Shown here piece after piece: positions 1 through 12,859 of a stretch of DNA of 64,000 bases; position 1 is the first letter of the stretch, and every line of letters begins with the position of its first letter. Made by a program: the position numbers and the translations under genes. Source of the stretch: Annulohypoxylon bovei var. microspora. Its lineage: Eukaryota > Ascomycota > Sordariomycetes > Xylariales > Hypoxylaceae. The notes beneath the pieces were generated by a model. The model made no database searches and was not told where the DNA came from. It worked only from the letters and a program-made list of their open reading frames with translations. The stretch spans positions 434,001 through 498,000 of the forward strand of contig MU405215.1 of NCBI GenBank assembly GCA_022836615.1, in the 5' to 3' direction.

Positions 1-865
1 GATGATCGGGCCGGATAGGAAAATATCTTAGTTTACTAGGAACAGCTTGAACTTTAAACTCAGTCGTCGCTGCGAACAGTGCGTCGGCGTTGCCATTACA
101 CATTATTCCCCATATCTCGTAGACATCAATCTTACCTAAGGTAACTAACCAATTCAATATTTTCTTCATTTCTTTTTCGACGATCACCAATTCCTTCAAA
201 AACATCTTGCGCATTTCAGCATCCTCGTTTCTCCATACATACCTACTTTCGCGCAACAAGCAACATCGTCGACAGCTACTGTAGTACTGAACCTACGTAA
301 TAAAGCTAGCTGCCTTATATACATCCTAACAGCTGAATAGAGCTGCATGGCATGCCCTGCACGTTATTACTCGATTCTTCATTCTACATATTAATACATA
401 CGATACATACGATACATACTACCATTTCGTAATAGCTACTTTCATCCAAACGAGCCGGGATCATCAACAGTCCAGTCAGAAGACATCTGAGACAATTTTC
501 AAGCCACTCATCCAGTCCCCCGCCGACACATCCTTCTTGTCATACCTGACCTAGGTACGGTACAATACAATACAATACAAGACTGTACGTCTTTGCGTCG
601 TATCGTATGTACAACACCTCCAGGATTCTACGAGACGATACTTAGCACGCTACGATATTCTGTCCCCTTCTCCTCATACCCATCTTTTCCCCAAAAAGTT
701 CCCAAAAAATCCTGACTTCCGAGACCTTATCCCCGGGGACCCCTCCCCCAAGCCGTTTGGCTGTACACCGACGGACACGCCCACGCCCGCTTGGGCAGCT
801 GAATTGTTCTGGCTGACAGACGGAATCTTGTCATAGGGGTGTGAATCAGCAAAATTACAGGTATT
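1..865. other. Gene-free 5' region upstream of the TCO89-like gene
   Basis: No convincing coding sequence is seen on either strand. The stretch is pyrimidine-rich and holds short tandem repeats: ATACGATACAT-type units near 397-420 and four TACAA units at 561-580. It probably contains the promoter and leader of the gene that starts at 866. A CCTAGGTAC motif lies near 550. Confidence 0.5.
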
Positions 866-2545
866 ATGGCTAAGGATAGCGACAATTCCGCCGCAAATGC
901 CGCCCAATCAAAACGACCGGCAGTAAATCGCCATGACAGCGACTCCCAAGTCAGCGACCATGCATCCCACCAACAACACCATCGTTCTAAACCACCAAAA
1001 CATGTTGTAGGCGGAGGAGCCACAGGTCGTTTCCACAACCGCGTATCATCATCTAAAGGCTTACACAAAAATCACGCCTCTTCCACATCCAAGTTGACAC
1101 GAAAACCTACCTCTCCCTCACCTGAACGTACCCCCATGGTAGCCCAATCACACCGTCGCGCCAACTCAGACGTTAAGCTGCAGCGCGACCCATCATCCTC
1201 CACCCTCAAGAAAGACTCTTCCCAGTCGAGTTTGAAACGCAATCGTTCTCATGCCGAGATAGGAAAGAGACCCAAATCTGCCACGAGTCTCAAGCGATCT
1301 TCGTCCCATAAGGAAGTTACCAAATTAAAAGGCGCAAAAGGTCAGGTCCATTTCGATCTTGGTAGCGACCAGGAAGACGAGTGGGTAGACGCAAGCGCAT
1401 CCGCCTCACCCTACCTATCAAGGCGCGGATCAGCCGTTAGTAGTGAGCCGTCTCCAGGAAAGGCACCGCGTAACCGGGATAATTCGCGACCTCAGACCCC
1501 CAACGAAGAATCGCCGGCCCGTAAACAAGAGTCTCCACTAGGCCGCGAAACGGCCCAACATAACCAATATTTGACGTCGCGTCTACTACAACGTACACCA
1601 TCTTCGAGTGCGCCGCCTCAGATGTCTGCCGAAACCGTGTCAGTACGTCACAACTCGGGTTCACCCGAATCTCAAGCGAGCCGCGGTCCGTCCAGTCTGT
1701 TCGGGACACCCAAAAATGCCGCTGTAGTAGGTAGCGGAGGAGAAGAGCTCACTTCGCGTTTCGTCAACGGCGGCTCGGGCCCCGGCTCTGGCCCAACTGC
1801 CGAGAGTGGTTCATTCTATGCATCGGCACGCGCACCAGGTCAGCGTTCCGAGGGTATACGGCGACCCCAGTCACTCGGCAACATGAACCAGAACTACCGA
1901 GCATCGATAAGCGATGACGAGAGTGATAGTGCTCTAGCTCCCCGAACAAGGAGGTCGGTATACAAGGCCGCGCCGGCGGAGAAATCGAGGACGCAGCAAA
2001 AACTTAACCTCCAACGGGCAAGCTCATCTATCGAACCTTCTCAGCCGGTTGGCGGAGTTGGAGTTGTTGGCGTGAGTCCTTTAGTTGGCGGCAGTGGCTA
2101 TGATAATCGAGATCCGCGCATAGGCAAACTACTCGAGCGTACGGGTATGGAATATCTTGTAGTCCGGCGATACCAGAATCCCATCGCTCGTTCGATAGCA
2201 AGGCTATCAAAGCTCCCCGGCGCAAATAAGAATCAGCACATACCTAATCAGAACGGAAGTAATGGAGCGGTGAATGGGAAGAGGACGTCAGCCTTAGGCG
2301 GCGCGGGACGTCTTGATCTAGGTCAGAATTATACAACGGACAAGGCAAAGTCGAGACCTACCACGCCACGACAAGGAACGTCCATACGGGCGAACGGGGC
2401 AAGTTCCAGTTTCGATGGCGAGGAGGAAAGACTCCACGACCGTATAAGTGGATCTAGTTATGCGGATGGGGCGGATGATGGCGTTGCTACGATTTTACGG
2501 AATCTTTGGGATAAGAGCATGGATCTGAGCGCAAGTCAGGATTAA
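866..2545 (+). CDS. TCO89-like TORC1 subunit (559 aa, single exon)
   Basis: This is an intronless ORF opening with ATG at 866. The protein is basic, Ser/Thr/Pro-rich and mostly disordered. Residues about 120-195 carry the pattern I associate with fungal TCO89: two RSxSH-type repeats (NRSHAEIGKR, SSSHKEVTKLKG) followed by VHFDLGSDQEDEWVDAS and a SPYLSRRGS segment. A second conserved patch near residue 415 (RIGKLLERTGMEYLVVRRYQNP) precedes a short helical stretch. In yeast, Tco89 is a non-catalytic TORC1 subunit at the vacuole that helps couple nutrient status to growth. Many RxxS sites suggest phosphorylation. The family call rests on remembered motif pattern, not on an alignment. Confidence 0.68.
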   Translation: MAKDSDNSAANAAQSKRPAVNRHDSDSQVSDHASHQQHHRSKPPKHVVGGGATGRFHNRVSSSKGLHKNHASSTSKLTRKPTSPSPERTPMVAQSHRRANSDVKLQRDPSSSTLKKDSSQSSLKRNRSHAEIGKRPKSATSLKRSSSHKEVTKLKGAKGQVHFDLGSDQEDEWVDASASASPYLSRRGSAVSSEPSPGKAPRNRDNSRPQTPNEESPARKQESPLGRETAQHNQYLTSRLLQRTPSSSAPPQMSAETVSVRHNSGSPESQASRGPSSLFGTPKNAAVVGSGGEELTSRFVNGGSGPGSGPTAESGSFYASARAPGQRSEGIRRPQSLGNMNQNYRASISDDESDSALAPRTRRSVYKAAPAEKSRTQQKLNLQRASSSIEPSQPVGGVGVVGVSPLVGGSGYDNRDPRIGKLLERTGMEYLVVRRYQNPIARSIARLSKLPGANKNQHIPNQNGSNGAVNGKRTSALGGAGRLDLGQNYTTDKAKSRPTTPRQGTSIRANGASSSFDGEEERLHDRISGSSYADGADDGVATILRNLWDKSMDLSASQD

Positions 2546-3417
2546 GTGAGTTTATCGGGAGGCGTTCTCATTAGGGCATGATCGAGTCGGTTGGGAACTC
2601 GAGGGGTCCACATACGCATATTAATGGTATAGTTATACGACACGGAAAAAGTTAATAATTGGTAATGTTTTTGCACATGTCACTAGGCTCATACGATATG
2701 GGTTTATTATTTTTTATTTTTTATTTTTTGGATATATTTGATGATCTTCCTCGACGCGATGCACAATGTGGGCGAACTATCGGCTTCTGGTCTCAAGTGT
2801 ATTATCGTGGTGGATACAGCTTCTAGTTATTGTCGAGTAGGTATGAAGCCTCGGTGATGAGCCATAATCCTGACAACGTTTTAGTTCCAATTCTACCGAA
2901 AGCACATCTCTAAGCACGTAGCGTGTATTATCTAATGAACCAAAAACTATTCGGACTACTTGATAAGCATATATACCTAGGTACTGGCTAATAGTTTCCG
3001 ACCGGTCTTGAAGCCATTACTCTTACTGAGGTAGAACATCGTGAGGGGAGGTCAAATGAGGGAGACGACTAAACCACCTATCGTGAGAACGCTAAGCTAG
3101 TGGGAAAGAGAGATGAAATTATATTCAATAGCTAAAAGTTGCCATTGATAGGTGGCCTAACAAAACCAAAACTCCATAAGACAGCTGGCCACTACCTGGA
3201 TTAGATCAACAGCACCTCCGATAGCCCACTATGAATGAAGCTATCGCGAAAGGCACTCCTTGCAATGCCTTCACCCAGCCTTGTCTATCCGCCGTAACCC
3301 GTAACGCCATGTAAGCCTCAACGCCCATACCTAGGTACCTACCTAGACATCCATCCTACCGCACCAGCCTAACGGCGCTTCCCTCTCACCCTCTCACCCT
3401 CCCAACTGAAGAGTTTC
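2546..3417. other. Intergenic, between convergent genes
   Basis: Nothing coding is seen. The stretch begins with the 3' end of the TCO89-like gene and ends with that of the minus-strand membrane protein. A T-rich tandem run (three ATTTTTT units) lies at about 2709-2729 and TACCTAGGTA-type palindromes occur near 2976 and 3330. Confidence 0.5.
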
Positions 3418-4023
3418 CTAATATAACCCCCTCTCAGCGATATGACTTTTCAAACCCCACGCCGCAGCCTCCACAAAGCGGAAGACAGTTCTGAATTTCC
3501 ACTCCACCACGAACCCAACCCAGTAATACCGCCATATTAAGCCTATAGTCGCGATGGTGATAACCGGCTGCCTGCTCATCACCCTGTATGTCAACCATAG
3601 GACCACCACGACGCACCCGCTTAGCACCCGACACGCACCCCAGGGGAGCGTCTTATCAAACTCGCCGCCCATGATGGTTAGAAAGATCCCGGTGATGTAC
3701 ATGGCCATAGCACTCCCAAGTAAGAGAGGCGCAAACTCGTAACCGATATCGCGGTCGGAGGCGGGGATGAAGTAGAATATCCCGAGTGTGATCAGGTGTG
3801 CCAAGGCGATGAAGAGGGCAGATGTTAATTTATTGATTTCATCGGTGGATGGACGGGGCGTAGAGGGCATCTGAAAAGGGGTTTCGTGGACAGGCATCGA
3901 GCAGGCGTCGCAGCTAGCGCAGCGGCTGCAGAGCACTGATTTCAAGGCTACTAGGACGAACGCAAAAACGAGTACCGCGACAGCGGAATATTTCCACTTG
4001 GTGTTTTGGGGTTTGCAGGCCAT
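3418..4023 (-). CDS. Small multi-pass membrane protein, family unknown (201 aa)
   Basis: ATG at 4023, stop TAG at 3418-3420, no intron. Hydrophobic segments sit at about residues 12-32, 67-89, 95-117, 130-148 and 153-175, so about five membrane passes are likely. Between the first two lies a Cys-rich stretch (CSRCASCDACS) followed by a proline-rich loop. I do not recognise the family. Its last two helices, with a G/Y-W-V-G-x-x-x-E-W core, resemble the same part of the protein at 4967-5446, which is transcribed in the opposite direction from the far side of a 943-bp gap. The two may be diverged paralogues. Confidence 0.55.
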   Translation of the reverse strand: MACKPQNTKWKYSAVAVLVFAFVLVALKSVLCSRCASCDACSMPVHETPFQMPSTPRPSTDEINKLTSALFIALAHLITLGIFYFIPASDRDIGYEFAPLLLGSAMAMYITGIFLTIMGGEFDKTLPWGACRVLSGCVVVVLWLTYRVMSRQPVITIATIGLIWRYYWVGFVVEWKFRTVFRFVEAAAWGLKSHIAERGLY

Positions 4024-4966
4024 GGCTAGGACGTCGGATGCATAGATAGGTAAATGTGCGAGCTTTCGTGAAGGAGGAATTTATGGATGTGGTTGCTGGA
4101 CTCTTATTCTTATATGTTTAGGGGGTCTTGAGGTCTCTATGGCTTCTTACCGGAGACGGGGGCATTGGCAAGCCAACGAAGGTGCTCATTACTTAGGTAG
4201 TAGCTGAAGCTTGTTGCCGTTAAGTGTATTTGCCACCGAGGCGTAAATCTAAGTTTCCTCACTGCCCATGCTTCTGGGGGTCGAGTTTACTTGGTAACGC
4301 ACACAGAACAGTCAAACGTTATCGACCTACCCAGCCATCTAATCATAACCTTGAAGATTTCCCAAAATTTTCATACGGAGTAGACGATGAAAGAATTCGT
4401 GATTTTACGGGAAAGGCTTTGTGACGTACCTAACTTTGGTATATGTTCCTCACTTTACCTACTATCAGCAATATATCTTGAAGATCTTGACGATGAAACT
4501 TGTGACACTAAGCTCCCGCAGTATAAGAATAGAGTCGTGTGGCTTGGTCTCTAAACTTTGAGTGAGGGATGTAAGCTGGGAAAAGTTTCAACTAAGTCTA
4601 CTTAGATGAGATGGTATAGGTGCCTACCTCGAAGAGGCTGTAGAGTTATTACTATACCCCTCAGCGACCAAAACCTTAACAGCGCCCCTGAACGTACCTA
4701 GGTAGATGGAAGCCTGCTAGCCGTCACTTTTGAGAGGGGATATAGCCCCGTTGTCTGGTCGCCTCTGAGAACCTTTACGTTCGTCCACGTAACCTATATA
4801 TCCTTCTTCTCGCAGTCCGTGTCCATCATCTCTCCAACTCAACCAACTCCTCAGCATTCCATCATCTGAAAGACGCAACCGACAAGATCCGCTATACACA
4901 GGCTCCAAGACACTTACATTTACCTGCCGACGTCACATCCCGTTATCAACCTTATACCGAGCCAAC
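4024..4966. other. Shared upstream region of two divergent membrane-protein genes
   Basis: The stretch lies between the start codons of the genes at 3418-4023 (minus) and 4967-5446 (plus), so it must hold both promoters. No ORF in it is convincing. A GTACCTAGGTAG motif lies near 4695. Confidence 0.45.
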
Positions 4967-5446
4967 ATGGTCAACCCATTCAAATACAGCATCTGTGTTG
5001 CCCACCCCCCTTTGAGGATCGTAAACTCCATGTTCTGCTTTATGATTCAGATAATCATGTCAATCTTCTTCATAGTCTCGGGTGACAGCAACAAGCCCGA
5101 GGATGACATAAGTTCTTATGTTTTGTATCCAGTGATGATTGCAGGCACGCTGGCCACCGTCTTCATGTTGAAGCCAGTTGCTGCCGTGGGCGGCATCCTG
5201 AGCGTGGGCGCGTGGCTGCTGCTAGTCTATCTCGTCTATCGGGTGGATAATGGATGGGGATTGGCGATGGTAGCCGGCCGAAGGTTGTACGGGACCCTGT
5301 ACTTGGTGTTTTGGGTCGGATACATGTTCGAGTGGAGCACTTGGCTCTTCTGGACGGCAGTCCGAGGCGCGCCGCCTGACCTTTACGGGAAGCATGAATT
5401 TGGACGGATATTATGCTACGAAGACGACGACTATGAACCTGTCTGA
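4967..5446 (+). CDS. Small multi-pass membrane protein, family unknown (159 aa)
   Basis: ATG at 4967, no intron visible. Four hydrophobic segments are seen at about residues 19-40, 51-70, 72-92 and 108-130, followed by a short polar tail ending in an acidic cluster (EDDDYEPV). The WVGYMFEW core of the last helix mirrors WVGFVVEW in the divergent neighbour at 3418-4023. The loop before helix 2 is acidic (DSNKPEDD). I do not recognise a named family, and a function cannot be assigned. The start could lie at an internal Met, but this ATG is followed by a reasonable N-terminal cytosolic stretch. Confidence 0.55.
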   Translation: MVNPFKYSICVAHPPLRIVNSMFCFMIQIIMSIFFIVSGDSNKPEDDISSYVLYPVMIAGTLATVFMLKPVAAVGGILSVGAWLLLVYLVYRVDNGWGLAMVAGRRLYGTLYLVFWVGYMFEWSTWLFWTAVRGAPPDLYGKHEFGRILCYEDDDYEPV

Positions 5447-8400
5447 TGGAACGAATCTGGTTGGGCACGGGACGGGAAGTTTCGATATTAACGGATATTG
5501 ACACGATATCTCGGGTAGGATTGTCTGGTTATTTTAGTTTTGGAAGACTAGGACAGATGGTGGTTGGCAACGGGAATCAGGATCAGAAATCGCTCTCTAG
5601 AACTCTTCATATCGAAGTTCCGTAGCCAAGGATCGTTCATTCTCTAGGAATTTTGTCGAGTAAGCCGATTTATCGTCATCTTACCCATATCTGTAAGCAA
5701 CGAAGCTCAACATTGTTTTATTAGCCGTTATGTCAGCAATATCAGGGCCAGGGGATATTTTTCTACATGCGGATGGCAAGAGAATGGTTGCTCAACACTC
5801 GTCTTAGAATGCTGGGGCTACTTTATATTTCAATGAAGATCTTGGTATGAGATGAATCCCGTATATATTAATCTACGTGAATAGAATAAATATGGCTGGG
5901 AAAGGGTAGTTTCATGTAAGGAGACGATCCGATTTGAGATACGGATTAAATGATGGGCGCCTCTTTGAGCTTATCTTTCTCTCGAGACATTGCACAGGGG
6001 AGCTATCTTATCACGACCTTCCTCTTGCTCTCCTTCATTATAGATAAGAGGACGCCCCCAACACAGGTAAATTTGAAATACCGTTATTCTCATTGATCTG
6101 GTACAATGTTACAGTGGACACAGATAACATAAAATGCCGATGTGTTCCACTACTAATATAAATCTCTTATGAGGCTCTTTGATATCTCTAAAAACGAATT
6201 GGTTCGGTAAACCCACACAAGGAACGGCATTTTGTAGCATACAAGAGCAGAACACCAAATATTTAACTAGTCAAGAAAGGGTGTCATAATACAAGATTTC
6301 AGAGTCCTGTGAACAATACAGTGATTATCAAGGCGTATTTGAAAAGCCATTGCCTTGAGCTTTTTTATATCATACTTGGGAGATAAATATGGCAATTACT
6401 ATTTCTAACAGTTTGAATGAGAAAATAATTCAAATTCAAATAATCGTAGGTTTCATTACTTATTCACTTCGCCTTATCCAAAAATTTGTGAAGACATGTC
6501 AATTTCACGGTGCCAAGCATAGTGAGATGCCGTGGAAGAAAGCTATTCCAACTTAAGATCAAACCGTATTATTTGCCCCCCTCCATTTTGTACCTGCCTG
6601 CAATTATTTCAGCCTCAGAAGAGAATATCTTCAGGTTTCTCTCCTTAAAAACACGGGCTCTAATATATTGATTATTCGAAAGAAATTCATGCAATATAGT
6701 TAATACCGATATTACTATCTTTTCGAATATCTGGTAGGCAGTCGGTTGAGAGAAAGAGTTTCGGATATATTGATGTTTAGGTTGTCTCTCAACGTCGCCA
6801 CCCAGAAGAAATTCTTTGCTCATATGACTAACATGAGAGACATTATCATGATTCATTTTTTATATTCATAGATATGCAGGGTTTGGGGGTATGGAAGTCG
6901 GATTCTCATGTTAGTACATGATTGCCGAGTACGATGGAGGGAAGCCAAGAAGTCCAAGAGATCTTTTGGTAAATATCGGCAGCAGACCCGTTAATCAAGG
7001 AGATCGATATGGTGAAGTTATTATGTCCGAATATTTGGAGACGCAGCCTATTAGAAGCTTATAGGTTGGCCTTAACCAAGGTTAATATGCAACCCCACGA
7101 AGATTACCGTCAAAAGTTCGGTCGTGGTTCGATAGTGGACACATTCTCACCTTGACTGCTTGAATGTGATGGATTATTACGGTATCCTTGCTTACCTTAC
7201 TTATACCTCATATATACAAGGTCATCGTTACCAATGCGGGATCTTGGACCGGTGAACATTCCTATAGGATGCTGCTATTGGCACTATCCTTCAATGCGCA
7301 ACTCGCGGCCTGTGCCGTTGCTGCACGTCTGTGTTGCACATGTAGGTAGGTAGTGAGCCTCTTTACTAATTCGAAATAGCTGCACAGAGCGATTTTTCGG
7401 CTTCGCTTCGTCTTCTTGACCTGAGGCGTTGCCAAGTCTCCATAGGATCACAGCATTACTGCATCGGTGCCTTAGCGCCAAGAGGCTCTTATTGCTTTTG
7501 CTGGCATGGGTTGAGGATAAAGTCTGAGGCTGTACCTTTTATTCAACGACTCGAGTCATATATAATGACAGCACATCACGAGACAGCGCAGGTATGCCTG
7601 GTATTTCCATGGTGACGCAGGGAGATGGAGCGGGGGGCTCTTTGGCCATTTATGTCGCATAGCAAGTTAACCTTGTCTCTCTCATCTGTCTGCCTGCCGA
7701 TGGCAACTTTGTGCGATGCGGCAGGGGTAGGTCAAAAGCAATTCTGCATCGAGTCCAGGACCATTACAAGCCACAGCGGGATCGCAACGGTTGGTCAGAC
7801 ATAAGACTGGGTTTGACTGGGCTTGACGCCGGGTTGGCACGCGGGGAGAGAGATCATAGGCGGGAGATAGATGGTGGCTGATAGCGGATCGTGGGGGACC
7901 CAGAAAATTAGTCGAATAATGTGGAATAGGTGACAGGGCTGTCAAACAGATATGTAGACAGGATAGATCAACGAATATGTAGTTACCTTGATCTTTTTTT
8001 CTTCCTTTTTTTTAAACGACGATGTGGTGACGTCCCAGCCGTTCCCAAGAAATGCCATGCCTTATTAAGACCGAGACGGTGACATAATTCACTCTTCTTG
8101 TAAGACGCTAACGCTAGGATCATTGGCTCTTCCGAGAATGCAACCGAATCCTTCGGAACGATACTTACTGACTTGCAGCCGATGGAAACTTGTGATGCGG
8201 TAAGGAAGAGAAAAAGAAAAAAAATTGAACGAAGATTTGAAATCTTGGATACGACATGCATCTCGTTCTAGGATTAGGTTTTGTCTAATCCCGTTTTCTC
8301 GTTATCAAACTTTGTAATTGAAATTGAATTGACCTGAAGTTTAATTCTTTGGAAGTGACGATTTTTCAGAAAGTTTCATCCCACAATCGAATCTCAATTT

Positions 8401-10585
8401 ATAACCCTACCTAGGTACCCCAGATATACATCATCCTTGGTAATAGATAAGCAATGCACGTGCCCTTACAGTTAAGTATTTCAAGTTACAGGTACACACA
8501 AAATAACATTCATATTCTTTTCCCCAACCGACATTGCGATTTGTAATAAACACAATAATTACGGAAAATCGAACCTGAATACGATGGGAAAACACCGAGA
8601 TCTTCGAACTCCGGTATGCGGACTGAATTTCGAATTGTCGTACATCCATATGGATACATGGACAGATGGACTCTTCTCGTTATTAGGTACCCGAGATTGA
8701 CGAAACTACAAAATCGCATCTTCCATTCCGGCACTTAATTGATCCCATCTTGTCCCAGTCCGTCCCACTTCTATTTCGTCCTTCTCTGCCCAAAGAACCC
8801 TAAGGAACCCTGCACGATTCGGGATAGTCGAACGATTACGTTAAATGTATTCATGCTACTAGCCGTATTCCACCAAAGGCATCTTTTCTATTTGGTAATG
8901 GAAGCAATTCTAGGCAGGCTTTGGCTCGTCCCTGAATCCCCTAATTAATCGTTTCCAACCCAAAGTCATAGATTAGATCAGACCGCATAAGTACCCGGTA
9001 CGGGACCGGTACTCGCTACTCCGATCCCGTGCTCTCCTTCCCCAGTTCGCCGTTAGAGTTTAGAAGGAATCCGGCTTACCCTATTAGCTACCGCCCCATA
9101 TCAGTTGAGGCTGTCTCACACCCCCCATGTTTTTTCGATGTACCGTCGACATGACACAAGCCAACACGGGTAAGGTGCATACTCTGATCTAACTTCATGG
9201 AAATGTATCCCGAAACTTTCGTTATTACAATTTATTTCCTGTCATTATATCAAAGATAAGATTATCTTTAAGTTATCAATTGCTCCATTATAATTCGCTC
9301 GTTTGGTTTCCGTTCCCAAGCCAAATGACATGTCATTTGCTTCTTTCTCTACCACAGTTCACCATAGTGAATAACATCAATATCACTATCGTTATGACTA
9401 CCAATGTTCTGTACAACTTCAATTAGTGTTACCAAATTCATCTTTTAGCGGTAAACGGTAAAGGTCGATCATAGGCGACTTTCGATCGACCCCCCCTTTT
9501 CCCCCTTGGAACCTTGGAACAAGAAAAAAAAAATAAAGCACAGCAGAGTTAGCCGCAGAGAGAGTCCCTGGCCTCATCCCTTCAACCAACGGGCTGTCGT
9601 CTGTCTACCGTCTACCTAGGTAGTTGACCCGCCTTGCCCGTATCATCCGTATCATTATCGCTCTTCGAATCCGGTCTACCTACAGTTTACCTAGTCTAAA
9701 TCTCTCTCTATGCATCTCACTTTAAACTTACATGGGCTTTATTACCTACATACTTCACTTCTCCTCCTCCCTGTAGATATACATATCTAGTTGCCCCCCA
9801 ATCAGCTCTCCCTTAACTGATACATATATATTTCAATGACGAAGATAAGCCAGGCTTATCTCATACTTGCTTCTATCATAACTTAGTGTGTCTCGGTCCT
9901 CGGTACGCGGAGCAATTACAGCATATTAACTTTGGTTTGGCCTATCGCGGCGTTATATTCGCGATTCTAGGCCTGACCCCTTGACCGGAAGAATCACGAG
10001 CGCATGCGCCATTTGGGTCTGCATGCGGCCTTGTGTCTAACAGTGGTTATTTACCAGAAACCGATAGGACGCGAGGACACAAGGATACGGGACCCAGCAT
10101 CAAGGTATACTTGATTTCCCCGGCCTCAATTTCGATAAGACAGATCCCACCAGACTGGTCTGGGTAGCGTTGAAACACGCGGCGCAACTCGCGTGGGCAT
10201 TTTACCTGCGTCTCTCTGGACGTCTACCGTGCCACTTAACAGCCTTATCACCCCAACCTTCCTTATCAAGCATCCCTTAAGGAGCTCCTCGAAGCAGTGG
10301 AGAGTGCAGAGATCTGCGGTTCTCTGCTACGATTCGACGTTGTATTGCGGCAGCGGACCCTGCTCCTTCAGAAGGCGTTTCCAGACTCCCTATTCGGTAA
10401 TCTATCATACCCCCTCTGTCCGGATACAGGCCATTACATCACCTTGTCACCTTGTAGCCCGGCCTTACCAGGCGAGCCGTCATTTGGCGTCTACCTAAGC
10501 GGACCCCGACAGTGATACGGCGAAGCCAACCTCAGCGAGGACACAGCTAGCGGCACTGGGCGCAATCCGCTTAATAATTTCAGCC
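5447..10585. other. 5.1-kb gene-poor region
   Basis: The region is AT-rich and carries only short ORFs with no recognisable motif. The best of them (6569-6856, minus, ATG present, 95 codons) shows no family resemblance. The last 1-1.5 kb, with pyrimidine tracts and CCTAGGTA motifs near 8409 and 9617, may be the promoter and long leader of the TamA-like gene at 10586. A weak inverted match (AAAATGCCG near 6131 and CGGCATTTT near 6224) was seen. No RNA gene could be identified by eye. Confidence 0.4.
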
Positions 10586-12859
10586 ATGTCCAGTCTTAGC
10601 ACTGTTTCTCGGACGGCTCCTATTGCTATTGCTCCTAAACCCTTACAGCTATTCCCTAGTCGCCCGCATAGCAAGGACGCAGCACCTTTGAATAGTATGA
10701 ACAGTAATGATTCAACGGACTCAGACTCTGCTGTAAGTGGAGGCGGATCCCCTTGTGAATCTTGTCTGAGAAGGCGACTTAAGTGTGTCATCGGAGACGA
10801 AGACGAGAGCTGTATCTCTTGCCAAGTCCACGGAATCCCATGCTCTTTAAATCAGAGCCCTCAGCCTCGTAAAAGAAAGTTAGCGCGTGACTCGACCGAA
10901 GAAAGTAACGGGAAGAGAGGGTGAGTGCTCACCGATATTTTCATTCGTTGACCCCCATCCTTACGTTATCACTGCAGCCCACGGTCGACAGACTCTTGGA
11001 CAGAAAAAAATTGCTGACATACTATTGGCCAATGCAGCTCGCCCGGCAGGTCTGATAACAGGAGAAGGCGGCAGCGTCAGGCCAGCTTGTCAAGTACAAC
11101 TGCTAGCACTTCTTTAATCGAGGAGATGGCTAATTTTGGTGGTCCGACTTTGCTAAAACGCTCTCTTGGCCTACAAGAAGACCGATATAGCCAATACATC
11201 GGGCCTACCACTGACTTTGAGCCATCTTTAATCAACCTGTCTCCGTTCGATCCGCAAGATGAGAGTTTACTCTCCCGAGGAACTCTTAGAAAGGTTAGCG
11301 ATAATGATACGTTCTTAATGTTGCCTGATAACGCCACGCCTGGCCACGAGCATCAGCATGACGAAGCCGACGAGATTCAACGGCTGGTGGCCCCCTATGG
11401 CCGCAAGCTAATCGACCTGTATTTCGAAGTTGTGCATCCGGCCTTTCCTATTATTCAGAAGACCATATTCTACGAGAAATACGATCGAAACTACCGGGAA
11501 TTTTCGCCAGCGTTGTTAGCTGCTGTTTACATCCTCGCCATCAATTGGTGGGACCATTCGGAGGAGCTTTCCAAAAACCAGCGACCCAATGTGCGAGAAA
11601 TTGAGAGATTAATACGATCTTCTCTGGCCGATGCTATGTGGCGCCCAAAGCTTTCAACCGTGCAGGCCGGTCTTTTGCTCTCGCAGCGACCTGAGGGAGA
11701 CCAATGGGCTCCGACCGCTCAGATCGTGGCGATTGCTCAAGAGCTCGGCCTCCACCTAGACTGCACGCATTGGAAGATCCCGCCTTGGGAGAAGGGACTG
11801 AGGAAAAGACTTGCCTGGGCTCTGTACATGCAAGATAAGTGGGGAGCCCTTGTTCACGGACGACCATCACACATCTTTAGCTCCAACTGGGTTGTGCAGC
11901 CTCTAGTACCTACCGATTTCCCGGAAGCCGAATTAGACGAACAGAATCCGGAGGAGAAGATGGATATCGAGAGAGGCCGGACGTTATTCGTTCAGATGGT
12001 CTATCTTACGCAAGTCCTATCCGAGATCCTTGAAACGTTCTACACGCTTGAAGCCATGCAGAATGTCAGCAACGCCGGTCCTCAAGGTACCCACCTTGTT
12101 TTGAGCATGGCAAAGCCTATCCAACTCAAGCTTAAAGAGTGGTACGCTGCGCTTCCGACCGCGATCCGCATGGACTCTTCATTCCAGTCCGGCAGCGTCA
12201 CGTCTACCCGTTTATCGAGCATCGGATATCTTCACCTAGCTTACTTCGCGACGGAGATAACTCTGCATCGCCGAATTATCCGGTCTCTCGAGACAGACCT
12301 GCAGGCTGTTGACCCCTATGTTCAACACATCTGCCGCAGCGCTGCGAAAGCTCGCCTGATATCTGCCATGGACTTTGTTAACCGACTGACGCCTCAACAC
12401 CTCCGGTCCTTCTGGTTTTTTGCCTCAAAGACCAACTTTGCTCTGATCGGTACTTTTGGGTCGCTTCTGTGGGCAACCTCCCCAGGTCGCGAAGAGGCCG
12501 AATGGTATCGGCGTAGACTTGGGGAATACCGCTGGACTTTGAGCGTCAGCAGCAAACCTGGTGAAACCAAATGCCTAACGGAATTTGCCATGGGCATGCT
12601 TGACATATCGACCGGGCTGCTGAAGAAGCTTCCCGAGAAGCCAGAGCTGAGCCACAGCGGAAGTGCTATCGAATTCGACCCCGGCAGACGGCAGAGCATT
12701 TTGTCCATGGGAATGGGTAGTTCTATCGGAGAGCTTTATAGCGGTATGGCCAGCGCAGACATCAGCAACATCCACAGCCCAGAGAGCCCGATAGATAGTA
12801 GCGACGAAGACTATGACACATTCGCCCCAATGGCTGGGATGGCCTCTATGGGCGATTGA
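10586..12859 (+). CDS. tamA: Zn(II)2Cys6 transcription factor of the TamA/Dal81 type (718 aa)
   Basis: Two exons, 10586-10920 and 11038-12859. The 117-nt intron has a GTGAGT donor, a GCTGAC branch site and a TGCAG acceptor at 11037. The nearer AG at 10977 would give a stop, so it was rejected. The zinc cluster is at about residues 57-85 (C-x2-C-x6-C-x8-C-x2-C-x6-C) and is followed by a basic patch. The long C-terminal part is a fungal transcription-factor domain, including the block MWRPKLSTVQAGLLLSQR and the later ALYMQDKWGALVHGRPSH. These motifs match the TamA/Dal81 group of co-activators, which act with pathway-specific activators to switch on nitrogen-source genes such as those for GABA, urea or allantoin use. 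Assignment to this group is from memory of the family; the zinc-cluster class is directly visible. Confidence 0.8.

Noticed and set aside
6569..6856. 95-codon ORF in the 5.4-10.6 kb gap
   Set aside because: It has an ATG, but AT-rich composition, no motif and no splice-compatible neighbours.
10978..11037. Using the nearer AG at 10977 as acceptor in the TamA-like gene
   Set aside because: That choice runs into TGA at 11015. The AG at 11037 keeps the frame and has a proper branch site upstream.
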